DNA of 6,103 bases, from NCBI GenBank assembly GCA_016296235.1, contig JAEDJR010000115.1:1-6103 (forward strand). The letters are read 5' to 3'. The translations under genes were made by a program, and so were the position numbers. This document shows, one piece after another, positions 1-5,996 of the stretch. The first letter of the stretch is position 1. The number at the start of each line of letters is the position of its first letter. The notes under the pieces were generated by a model. The model saw nothing but the letters and a program-made list of their open reading frames with translations, was not told the origin of the DNA and did no database searches. The DNA is from Oscillospiraceae bacterium. Its GTDB lineage: Bacteria > Bacillota > Clostridia > Oscillospirales > Oscillospiraceae.

Positions 1-346
1 GATCTGCCGAAGTGATGGGTTTCATGATGCCCTTGCCGCCGATCCAGAGGGTACCATATTCGTCCAGCGTCCAGATCATGCGGTCAGGGACCTCGGTATC
101 TTGCTTTGTAGTTTCTGCGGAAGCTGTATTTACAGTGGTTTCAGAATCTGGCGTTGAAGGAACCGGTTCGGATGACTCCGTTTCTCCTTCAGTTTCCTGC
201 TGAATACCGGAGACCGATTCATCCACGCCCTCTTCTACAATCCCGTGGTTGTGTTCTTCTTCCTCCGTGATTCCTGCGGCGGATGCAGCCGTACAGAGCA
301 GGCAGAGCGCCAGAAGCAGAGCCAGGATGCGATAGAATTTCTTCAT
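1..346 (-). CDS. Secreted acidic protein with BspA-type repeat motif (3' end missing)
   Basis: Seen: 115 residues are present before the gene leaves the window. Residues 1-23 are a signal peptide (MKK start, Leu/Ala-rich core, cleavage after ASA at 21-23). Residues 24-88 are a low-complexity Glu/Ser/Thr/Pro stretch, probably a flexible spacer. Residues 92-108 read WTLDEYGTLWIGGKGIM. Known: this closely resembles the W-T-L-D-x-x-G-T-L-x-I-x-G-x-G-x-M opening motif that precedes BspA-type leucine-rich repeats in many secreted Clostridia proteins. Inferred: the missing C-terminal part carries such repeats or a related binding domain facing the outside. The start is fixed by GGAGGG at 355-360, 8 nt upstream. 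The start codon lies 4 nt after the upstream stop, so translation is probably coupled. The isolated motif could also open a different beta-rich domain. Confidence 0.8.
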   Translation of the reverse strand, partial: MKKFYRILALLLALCLLCTAASAAGITEEEEHNHGIVEEGVDESVSGIQQETEGETESSEPVPSTPDSETTVNTASAETTKQDTEVPDRMIWTLDEYGTLWIGGKGIMKPITSAD

Positions 347-360
347 GGAATCAGCCCTCC
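347..360 (-). promoter_or_regulatory. Coupled ribosome binding site overlapping the end of the upstream gene
   Basis: On the minus strand GGAGGGCTGATTCC precedes the ATG. The Shine-Dalgarno sequence encodes the last residues (EG) of the upstream gene and the TGA is embedded just after it. This arrangement usually means translational coupling, so the two secreted proteins should be made together. Confidence 0.75.
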
Positions 361-866
361 TTCACAGGTTCCGCTGCCGCGATGGTGAAGAGCACGGTGG
401 CGGCGTTGAGGTTGCTGGCGGCCTTGGTGGCGGCGACCTTGGCGCTGTAATCGATGGGCAGCTTGCCGCCTGCTTCAATGGCGGGGAATGCTTCTTCCGT
501 AATCGCCAAGGGACCGGCCTGCTCCGTGGGGCAGCCGTTGATTCGCAGGGCGATGGTGTTGTCCTGGGCTGCGAAGGTTTCATAGCTGCCGATGCCGAAG
601 GAACCGGCCTGGACGGAAACCGCCGTGACCCGGATTGCGCCGGTTTCTGCGTTGTTGGTGATGCAGGCGTTGTTGGCCGTGATGGTATAGCCGTTGACCA
701 CGGAGACCGGCAGGGCCGCGGGAACCGTTACAGAGATGGGATGTACCGTGTTGATGACCGTCAGGGTCACCGGCACCTGGGCCTCCGTGACTTCCACCGC
801 GGATGCCTGTACGGGAAAGACCAGCAGCAGGGTCAGGGCCAGGAGAAATGCAATTGCTTTCTTCAT
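351..866 (-). CDS. Secreted small protein, paralogue of the WxL-like protein at 2311-2934
   Basis: Seen: 171 residues. Residues 1-23 form a signal peptide (MKKAIAF, hydrophobic core, ASA before the cut). The mature part is Ala/Val/Thr-rich and predicted all-beta, with no membrane segment or sorting signal. Residues 45-89 (SVTVP...LP...NN...GAIRV...VSVQAGS) align with residues 63-107 of the protein at 2311-2934, and the C termini also match (DYSAKVAAT...ATVLFTI against NYNAIVTPV...ASVLFVI). The two are therefore paralogues. This copy lacks both tryptophans found in its partner. The ORF could be extended upstream to about 1202, but that extension only overlaps the SLH gene in another frame. The ATG at 866 with GGAGG at 876-880 and the signal peptide is the right start. 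No family is assigned with certainty; it is probably a structural subunit of a surface complex. Confidence 0.85.
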   Translation of the reverse strand: MKKAIAFLLALTLLLVFPVQASAVEVTEAQVPVTLTVINTVHPISVTVPAALPVSVVNGYTITANNACITNNAETGAIRVTAVSVQAGSFGIGSYETFAAQDNTIALRINGCPTEQAGPLAITEEAFPAIEAGGKLPIDYSAKVAATKAASNLNAATVLFTIAAAEPVKEG

Positions 867-880
867 AGGATCAGCCCTCC
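867..880 (-). promoter_or_regulatory. Coupled ribosome binding site between the SLH gene and the paralogue gene
   Basis: On the minus strand GGAGGGCTGATCCT lies directly before the ATG and includes the TGA stop of the SLH gene, leaving a 4-nt gap. It is almost identical to the site at 347-360. Translational coupling is likely. Confidence 0.75.
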
Positions 881-2241
881 TCTGCCCAGAGATAGGCCAC
901 ATGGAGGGTGGTTTCGATCTCCATGGAGCCGACGGCTTCTCCATTCCGGAACGCGGTGATGACTGCGGTACAGTCATAGTTGCCGTAGTCCATGGCCTCC
1001 AACAGCGTGACGGTCTTGACGGATTTGCCGGGCGCCAACTCCACGGGCTCCGCAATGGCGTCCCCGGTGCTGTCCAAACGCAGTTCCACGCGGTAGGTGT
1101 CAGTCTCACTGCGGTTTTCCATCTGGGCCTTGACCTCTGTTTCACCGACCAGAGCGCGCAAATGATCCGAGACGGTGACCTGGATCTGGTTTTTCTCCAC
1201 AATGGCGTTCAGATCCTTCTGGGCTTCCAGCAAGTCGCTGATGTCGTAGAAGATGACCTCGGTTTCCGGATAAGTCTTGGCCCGTTCGGTGATTGTTACG
1301 TCGATCTTGTTGTAGACCTTGAGGGTAGAGTCTCTGTCGAAGATGACCTTCACAGGCCCGTCCACCCGGCAGACGATCAGTTCCTCTACATCAGTGCCAT
1401 CATTGCAGTAAACCGCCTTGGTGCCGCCGCCCCAGACCACCAGGCGTCCGGTGATTTTGACATTGGACAGGGTGATCTTGCCGTCCGCCGCGCCGTTGCC
1501 GATGATGAGGTCGCCGTCAATGGTGGCGTTCTTCAGGGTGACGTCGCCGGTGCGGATCAGCAGATTGCCCTTGAGGCTGCCGTTAAAGGAACCGCTTTTG
1601 ACGATGTACTGGGAAATGATGTTGTAAAACACCTGAGCAAATTCCGCGCGGGTGATGTTGTCCTGGGGTGCCAGGCCGGTGTCGCGGCCCTGGATATACC
1701 CGGCTCCTACCATGGCGCTGACATAGGGCAAAGCCCAAGTGGAGATTTGGCTATTGTCCCGGAAGCCAGTCAGATTGGTATCGGCATACCATTTCAGGTC
1801 AAGCTGCAGGGCTCGGGCCACCACGGTCATGATCTCCTGCCGGGTGATGGGACTGTCAGGCGCCATGGTCGTTTCGGACTGGCCCTTGTAAGTCCCCATC
1901 CAGACGGCTTTTTGGATGTCCTGGTAGTACCAGGCATTTGGGGAAACGTCTTTGTATGCACTGATATCGGTGGTCTTGTAAGCGCCGAAGGCCCGGCTGA
2001 TGACGGCGGCCATCTCCGCGCGGGTCAGATTCCCGTTGGGGTCCAGCTTGGTGGCGGACTTGCCGATGAGCAGGCCGTTGTCCACGGCCGCTTCCACTGC
2101 CTTGGCATACCAAGCCGTGGGGTCATAATCATGGAAGTCCGTGGCCTTTCTGGCTGATGTATCCGCAGCAAAAGCCGATACGGAGAGGCCAAAACAGAAA
2201 ACCACAGCCAAACAAAGGGATACGATTCGTTTATATTTCAT
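871..2241 (-). CDS. SLH-domain cell-wall-anchored surface protein with beta-solenoid stalk
   Basis: Seen: 456 residues. The signal peptide is residues 1-25 (AFA cut site). Three SLH domains follow at about 36-86, 96-145 and 160-210, with the signature TRAE, TRQE and TRAE at 73-76, 133-136 and 197-200. Residues 219-330 show short alternating beta repeats (GDVTL, GDLII, GKITL, GRLVV), resembling a parallel beta-helix or bactofilin-like stack. Residues 349-450 form a separate beta-rich domain matching the outer domain of the protein at 2953-3504. Known: three SLH domains bind pyruvylated secondary cell-wall polymer and hold proteins on the Gram-positive surface. Inferred: N-terminal wall anchor, rigid stalk, and a C-terminal display or docking domain. 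AGGAGG at 2247-2252, 5 nt from the ATG, fixes the start. It lies between the two WxL-like paralogues, suggesting they work together. Confidence 0.92.
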   Translation of the reverse strand: MKYKRIVSLCLAVVFCFGLSVSAFAADTSARKATDFHDYDPTAWYAKAVEAAVDNGLLIGKSATKLDPNGNLTRAEMAAVISRAFGAYKTTDISAYKDVSPNAWYYQDIQKAVWMGTYKGQSETTMAPDSPITRQEIMTVVARALQLDLKWYADTNLTGFRDNSQISTWALPYVSAMVGAGYIQGRDTGLAPQDNITRAEFAQVFYNIISQYIVKSGSFNGSLKGNLLIRTGDVTLKNATIDGDLIIGNGAADGKITLSNVKITGRLVVWGGGTKAVYCNDGTDVEELIVCRVDGPVKVIFDRDSTLKVYNKIDVTITERAKTYPETEVIFYDISDLLEAQKDLNAIVEKNQIQVTVSDHLRALVGETEVKAQMENRSETDTYRVELRLDSTGDAIAEPVELAPGKSVKTVTLLEAMDYGNYDCTAVITAFRNGEAVGSMEIETTLHVAYLWAEEG

Positions 2242-2267
2242 GCGTACCTCCTGATTCTGAGTTTGTA

Positions 2268-2295
2268 AACGGGGAAAGCCGAAGCTTTCCCCGTT
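2268..2295 (-). terminator. Perfect 12-bp hairpin with UUCG loop, weak terminator or mRNA-processing element
   Basis: On the minus strand AACGGGGAAAGC, loop TTCG, then GCTTTCCCCGTT. The arms are perfectly complementary and the loop is the very stable C(UUCG)G type. It lies 15 nt after the stop of the gene at 2311-2934 and before the SLH gene. The following sequence (TACAAACTC) is poor in U, so full intrinsic termination is doubtful. Partial termination, or protection of the upstream message from 3' exonucleases, fits better. Either would raise the WxL-like protein relative to the SLH protein. Confidence 0.6.
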
Positions 2296-2310
2296 GTGGA
2301 GCTGTTGGAA

Positions 2311-2934
2311 TTACACAGCATCCCACTGGATGACAAACAGGACGGAAGCAATGCTGGTGTTGGTCACGGCTTCGGATACGGGGGTCACGATGGCGTTATA
2401 GTTAACCGCAATGGTGTTGCCGGTGGTGTCGCCCACGCCGGTCATGAAGCAGCCTTCCACAGCGCCGTTCAGGAGGGTCTGGGCGGAAGCGTTGCTGGCG
2501 TCGGTGGCCTTCTGTGCGCCGCCGCCCAGGGTGATGGCGAAGCCCAGCTTGTTGGAGTCCACCTTTTCACCGGCCAGGGTCGCCTTGTCGCCGAAGGCCG
2601 TCAGGGACCAGTTGGAACCGGCCTGGATGGAAACGGTCTCGACCTTGACGGCGCCGTAGGAGTTGTTCACGATCTTGGTGTCGGTGGCAACGCTGACCGT
2701 GCCGTCGGTGCCGACGGCGATGGGCAGGACGGTGGGAACTGTGACGGACATCTTGGTGGCTGCGGGATCGCCGCCGATAGAGCCGTCTGCGGTGCTGGAC
2801 AGGCTGACGGCGGAGGTCGCGGTACCGCCGCTGACGGTGGCCTCATTGGAGGCGGCGGAGGCGGCGACGGACAGGGAGAGGACCAGGCACAGGGCCATGG
2901 TCAGGGCAAAGAACTTCTTCAGATGCTTTTTCAT
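2311..2934 (-). CDS. Secreted distantly WxL-like small surface protein
   Basis: Seen: 207 residues with a signal peptide at 1-27 (MKKHLKKFF, Leu/Val/Ala core, ASA cut site). A Ser/Thr/Gly-rich segment follows, then a beta-rich domain from about 61 to the end. That domain begins SVTVPTVLPIAV, contains NWSLTAFGD at 108-116 and ends FVIQWDAV. Known: WxL domains of Gram-positive surface proteins carry a W-x-L motif mid-domain and a second Trp motif in the final strand. Here the first motif is W-S-L and a Trp sits near the end, but the second full W-x-L is missing, so membership is only suggestive. There is no transmembrane segment or LPXTG signal. AAAGGAG at 2945-2951 is 10 nt from the ATG. The hairpin after the gene may make this the most abundant product of the group. 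Confidence 0.87.
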   Translation of the reverse strand: MKKHLKKFFALTMALCLVLSLSVAASAASNEATVSGGTATSAVSLSSTADGSIGGDPAATKMSVTVPTVLPIAVGTDGTVSVATDTKIVNNSYGAVKVETVSIQAGSNWSLTAFGDKATLAGEKVDSNKLGFAITLGGGAQKATDASNASAQTLLNGAVEGCFMTGVGDTTGNTIAVNYNAIVTPVSEAVTNTSIASVLFVIQWDAV

Positions 2935-2952
2935 AAGGTAATTTCTCCTTTA

Positions 2953-3504
2953 TCAATTTTGAATGGTAATGTTGATGATAGCGCCAGCGGTGCCGAGAAT
3001 AGCGCCGGTCTCCGGGTCCAGGTTGTGGAACAGGGCGGTACATTCATAGGTACCGGCTTCCAGGTCCACATCCAGGGCAGCGTGTTCGATTTTGCTGCCG
3101 ACGGGAATGGCGTTGGAGGTGTAGATGACCTCCTGGGTGTCGTTGCGGACGAACTCGACCTTCTGGGGATAGTTGTTGATGGTCTCGTTGACGATCATCA
3201 CGTTCCCCTCGGCCTGCCCGTCCGCGAATACCGGGGCGGTATTCATACTGATGTTGATCATCCCCTGGGCCACCTTCTCGTTGAGAGCAGCCTCAATCTC
3301 CTCCTGGCTGAGATTTTCCCAGCCGCCTTCCACGGCTGCGTCGTCATAGACGATCCCAGTCACAGGTTCTATGCCAACTGTTTCTTTTCGATGCTTTGTT
3401 CTTCCGCTGAAAGCGACGGCTATAATGACAATGACAGCCAGCAGCGATACGCCTGCAATGACGGCAGGATGGGGGATATTTTTTCGTTTGGGATGGTAAT
3501 TCAT
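2953..3504 (-). CDS. Membrane-anchored extracytoplasmic protein sharing a domain with the SLH protein
   Basis: Seen: 183 residues. The basic N terminus (MNYHPKRKN) is followed by one hydrophobic helix at about 13-32, then Arg/Lys residues. With no clear cleavage site it is probably an uncleaved type II anchor with the C terminus outside. Residues 40-81 are acidic and partly helical. Residues 82-183 are a beta-sandwich-like domain (INISMNTAPVFADG, YPQKVEFVRNDT, IPVGSKIE, AGTYECTALF). This matches residues 349-450 of the SLH protein in order and spacing, including GTYECTA against GNYDCTA. I recall similar unnamed proteins from Clostridia mobile regions, but no function is established. AAGGAG at 3513-3518, 8 nt from the ATG, supports the start. 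It is the first gene of the surface set, 69 nt after the ParB-like gene. Confidence 0.85.
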   Translation of the reverse strand: MNYHPKRKNIPHPAVIAGVSLLAVIVIIAVAFSGRTKHRKETVGIEPVTGIVYDDAAVEGGWENLSQEEIEAALNEKVAQGMINISMNTAPVFADGQAEGNVMIVNETINNYPQKVEFVRNDTQEVIYTSNAIPVGSKIEHAALDVDLEAGTYECTALFHNLDPETGAILGTAGAIINITIQN

Positions 3505-3559
3505 GTTGATTGCTCCTTTTTCAGATTTCAGGGCGGCACCACCAGACGGTGCAATAAGT

Positions 3560-3586
3560 TCCGGTGCAGCATATCAGCGCACCGGA
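3560..3586 (-). other. Hairpin spanning the ParB-like stop codon
   Basis: The arms TCCGGTGC at 3579-3586 and GCACCGGA at 3560-3567 (minus-strand sense) pair over 8 bp with an 11-nt loop that contains the TGA. A weaker GCACC/GGTGC hairpin lies just downstream at 3536-3552 and could pair alternatively with the first. No U-tract follows, so it is not a convincing terminator. It may modulate expression between the ParB-like gene and the surface genes. Confidence 0.4.
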
Positions 3587-5583
3587 CCGTTCTTGTCTGC
3601 GTGCAGCAGTCCATTCTTTTGCTTCATCCGTTCCTCCCGCTGGCGGCGTTCTTCCAATGCGGAATAGATGCTCTCCACAATCGCCGCCGGCGTCATGGTT
3701 GTGTCCGGAAAGTATTTTCGAAGCCGGTCGCCGCCCAATGTAACCTTAGTGGAATACAGGTTGTCCCGCATGGAGTTATGTGCAATGGGTTCTTCCTCCG
3801 GTGCCGGGGGCGCATCTTTGGGCGCAGTATCTTTGGGAGGCGGAACAGTTGTCGCGGGTTGGACCGGGACTGATTCTGCCTTTGGCGGGGTCTCCTGCAC
3901 CGGCTCTGCCTGTGCCGGTGCTGTCTGCGTCTGGCTGGGTGCCGGTGTGGGCGGTGCAGAGACCGGAGCAGTCAGCGGCGGGGATGTAGGTTTTGGCGGT
4001 TCCGACGCAGGGATTGGCACGGGCGGCTTGACCGGCTGTAGGTCTTTATCCTCCAAAATACTTCGCATCTGTGCCTCATTCAGTTGCCCGGCTCGCTCTG
4101 CCGCCCGGATCCGCTGGACACGCTTGACATTGGGCTTATAGCCGAGGCAGGACAGACGAATGACCTCATCCTGATTCTTGGGTTTCAGAAACGAAATCTC
4201 AGATGCGATGGACAACTCTATGGAGTTGTCGTCCACAGCCTCACAGACATCCTTCGTTGCTTCCGACAACCGGAGAATTCGGTTGAGTTTACTGATGCTG
4301 ATACCCATTTCCCTTGCCAGAACCGCGTCGCTGTTCAGCTCGTCTGCACTTGGCGCGCCGCGCTTTTTCCGCCCGGCCTTCCGCTTCATGGCTGTCATTT
4401 TATTTCGCAGTGTCCGGGAAAGGTCATAAGTGGATATGTGCGGACGATGCAGGTTGCTGTCTGCCACCAAAATCATGGCGTCATTATCGTCGATCTTCTG
4501 GATGATGGCGGGGACGGGGTAGTTGAGCTCCCGGGCAATCATGTGCCGCCGCTGGCCGGAAAGGATCTCCAAGCCGCCCTCGGGATTGATGCGTGTCAGC
4601 ACCGGATCTTTGACGCCGTTCAGCTCAATGGATTTTTTCAATTCCCTGTAATCGTCGCTGTTGACATCTACGGAAACGGTATTGAATTTTGATTTTTCCA
4701 GATAGGCCGGGTGCAGGGTGATAAAATAGGATTCACCGTCCTTGGGAGCAGGCAGATCCTTCAGGGCCTTGTCATCCGGGGGCGTCAATCTGCCGTCAAA
4801 GATCTTTGTGATCTGGGTGCCGGTGGGACCGAGGGCAGCGGGGCCGGTGACGGCAGGCCCTGGTGTTTTTGCTTCTGTAGGTTTGTCCTCCGGTTTTTCC
4901 GTTGGCTCTGGCGATTCGCTAGTCTGCGCTTCTGCTTTTTCGGGTTTCTCCAATGTATCCTTGGAGTCGGATATCGCAGGCAGCGGCGGCACAGCAGTCT
5001 GCTTTGGAATTTCAACCTTAGTAGGGGAAGGGACGGGCGCGGACGTGGTTTTTTCTGATTTGGGCTGCTCCCTGGGCGGTTCCTGTGCCTTTGCGGGAGG
5101 CTCTTTCGGAAGTTCCTTGCCTGCTGCTTTCGGCAGGACAGATGCATCTTGCTGTGTGTCCTTTGCCACTTTTACGTCCGGTTTATCAACACTTGCCGCC
5201 TTCGTGTCCTTCTTTTTGCCGATCTCCGCTTCTGTCAACAGCTTGCCGGGCGGCTTCCCCTGTGCATTGTCCTTCAAACGAAAGTCCCGCGCCTCTTTTT
5301 CCGTCATGTCATAGACAAACGCCGGGATCTCCGTTTTCTTTGCAAGCTCGCTTGCCTTGCGGCGGCGGTTGCCGGAAACGATCTGGAATTCCCCATCTTC
5401 ACGCTGCCGCAAAACCACCGGTTCCTGGACGCCCTTCAAAACAATGCTGCTTATCAGTGCTTCCAGGCTCTTTTCGCTGGGCGGTGCAAAAATACTGCCG
5501 GGCAGATCGTGAATTTTGGCGAGGGGGATGCTGACCGGTTTTGCTTCCTGCGGTGTGGGGTCTCGTGCTTTTTCTTCTGCCAT
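3574..5583 (-). CDS. ParB-like partition/regulatory protein with two ParB N-terminal domains
   Basis: Seen: 669 residues. A first ParB/Srx-type domain lies at about 14-105, with SGNRRRKAS at 70-78. A Lys/Pro/Glu-rich linker runs from 106 to about 280. A second ParB domain lies at about 284-380, with SGQRRHMIA at 342-350 and DSNLHRPHIS at 375-384. Then come a basic segment, a helix-turn-helix at about 419-442 (AVLAREMGISISKLNRILRL), a helical region to 515, a Pro-rich linker at 516-600 and a conserved-looking tail at 612-656. Known: ParB N-terminal domains bind CTP through G-x-RR and N-x-x-R motifs and load on DNA; the helix-turn-helix recognises the centromere site. Domain 1 lacks a clear N-x-x-R, so only domain 2 looks complete. 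Length exceeds that of chromosomal ParB (about 280-300). Inferred: maintenance of a mobile element or plasmid. GGAGG at 5590-5594 supports the ATG. No ParA is in view. Confidence 0.9.
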   Translation of the reverse strand: MAEEKARDPTPQEAKPVSIPLAKIHDLPGSIFAPPSEKSLEALISSIVLKGVQEPVVLRQREDGEFQIVSGNRRRKASELAKKTEIPAFVYDMTEKEARDFRLKDNAQGKPPGKLLTEAEIGKKKDTKAASVDKPDVKVAKDTQQDASVLPKAAGKELPKEPPAKAQEPPREQPKSEKTTSAPVPSPTKVEIPKQTAVPPLPAISDSKDTLEKPEKAEAQTSESPEPTEKPEDKPTEAKTPGPAVTGPAALGPTGTQITKIFDGRLTPPDDKALKDLPAPKDGESYFITLHPAYLEKSKFNTVSVDVNSDDYRELKKSIELNGVKDPVLTRINPEGGLEILSGQRRHMIARELNYPVPAIIQKIDDNDAMILVADSNLHRPHISTYDLSRTLRNKMTAMKRKAGRKKRGAPSADELNSDAVLAREMGISISKLNRILRLSEATKDVCEAVDDNSIELSIASEISFLKPKNQDEVIRLSCLGYKPNVKRVQRIRAAERAGQLNEAQMRSILEDKDLQPVKPPVPIPASEPPKPTSPPLTAPVSAPPTPAPSQTQTAPAQAEPVQETPPKAESVPVQPATTVPPPKDTAPKDAPPAPEEEPIAHNSMRDNLYSTKVTLGGDRLRKYFPDTTMTPAAIVESIYSALEERRQREERMKQKNGLLHADKNGPVR

Positions 5584-5605
5584 GTAATACCTCCATGTCG
5601 TAATA

Positions 5606-5637
5606 TGTCAAAAAATAAATCTCACTGTGAGATTCAT
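5606..5637 (-). terminator. Rho-independent terminator after the RepA fragment
   Basis: On the minus strand AATCTCA-CAG-TGAGATT forms a 7-bp stem with a 3-nt loop, extendable by a G-U and two A-U pairs. TTTATTTTTT follows immediately. The stem overlaps the TGA of the gene at 5634-5996. It separates RepA from the ParB-like gene. Confidence 0.75.
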
Positions 5638-5996
5638 TTCCTGCTGAAATCATGTCGCACCTCGGCGGAATAGAAAAAGCCCATCGTCGTCGGCGCGTTG
5701 TACAGCGCGGTCAGAAGATAGGCTTTGATGTGATTGATTTTTGTGGTGGTCTTTTGCAGGCTGTCCAGAACGTACTCTATGTGCATCTGCGTCAACTGCC
5801 GGAAACGGCTCTGGATGATCTCGATGGGAATTTGCTCTTTTCCGAGACGGATTTCACCGGCAGTGCTGCACAAAATCTCTGTGATCAGCTCCACCAGGGC
5901 GTCCACATCCTCATGGGCATACCGCTCGCATATGGAGGCATACCCAATTTGATTTTTCACACGCTCTGTGAAATCACATCGCTCGATCCATCCCAT
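5634..5996 (-). CDS. repA: Replication initiator protein A, C-terminal fragment (DUF6017-like)
   Basis: Seen: 120 residues from the first in-frame ATG. Motifs SRFRQL at 63-68, HIEYVLDSLQKTTTKI at 72-87 and IKAYLLTALYNAP at 90-102 match what I recall of the conserved C terminus of RepA proteins from Tn1549-like elements and related plasmids. Known: full RepA proteins also have an N-terminal winged-helix DNA-binding region, which is absent here. The ATG at 5996 has no ribosome site; the sequence before it is CAGTACCCCGG. The same frame stays open upstream for 28 more codons with a RepA-like Tyr/Pro/Asp/Ser linker, up to a TAA at 6081-6083. This is therefore most likely the tail of a larger, frameshifted or truncated repA rather than a free small protein. 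Replication activity from this piece alone is unlikely. Confidence 0.7.
   Translation of the reverse strand: MGWIERCDFTERVKNQIGYASICERYAHEDVDALVELITEILCSTAGEIRLGKEQIPIEIIQSRFRQLTQMHIEYVLDSLQKTTTKINHIKAYLLTALYNAPTTMGFFYSAEVRHDFSRK

Noticed and set aside
867..1202. Upstream extension of the gene at 351-866 to a start near 1202
   Set aside because: The extra residues are Arg/Pro/Trp-rich and overlap the SLH gene in another frame. The internal ATG at 866 has a good ribosome site followed by a signal peptide.
694..2157. Long plus-strand open frame of 487 codons
   Set aside because: It is antisense to the SLH gene and its neighbour; composition is shadow-like, with no recognisable domain and no ribosome site in a sensible position.
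3505..3560. Promoter for the surface genes (TTGCAC with TGAAAT)
   Set aside because: Both boxes are poor matches and the spacing is 18 nt; too weak to support.
2296..3873. Plus-strand open frame of 525 codons, Gly/Asp-rich
   Set aside because: It mirrors the real minus-strand genes with clear signal peptides and ribosome sites, and crosses three gene boundaries.
3784..4038. Tandem repeat in the Pro-rich segment of the ParB-like gene
   Set aside because: The Pro/Ala/Thr-rich composition is low complexity but I see no regular repeat unit at the DNA level.
4084..4692. Plus-strand open frame opposite the second ParB domain
   Set aside because: The minus strand encodes an unmistakable ParB domain and helix-turn-helix here; the plus frame shows no family features.
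5584..5612. TTGACA as a -35 box for a parB promoter
   Set aside because: At 16-nt spacing the -10 match (TATTAC) directly abuts the ATG, so transcription would begin inside the coding region and exclude the strong ribosome site.
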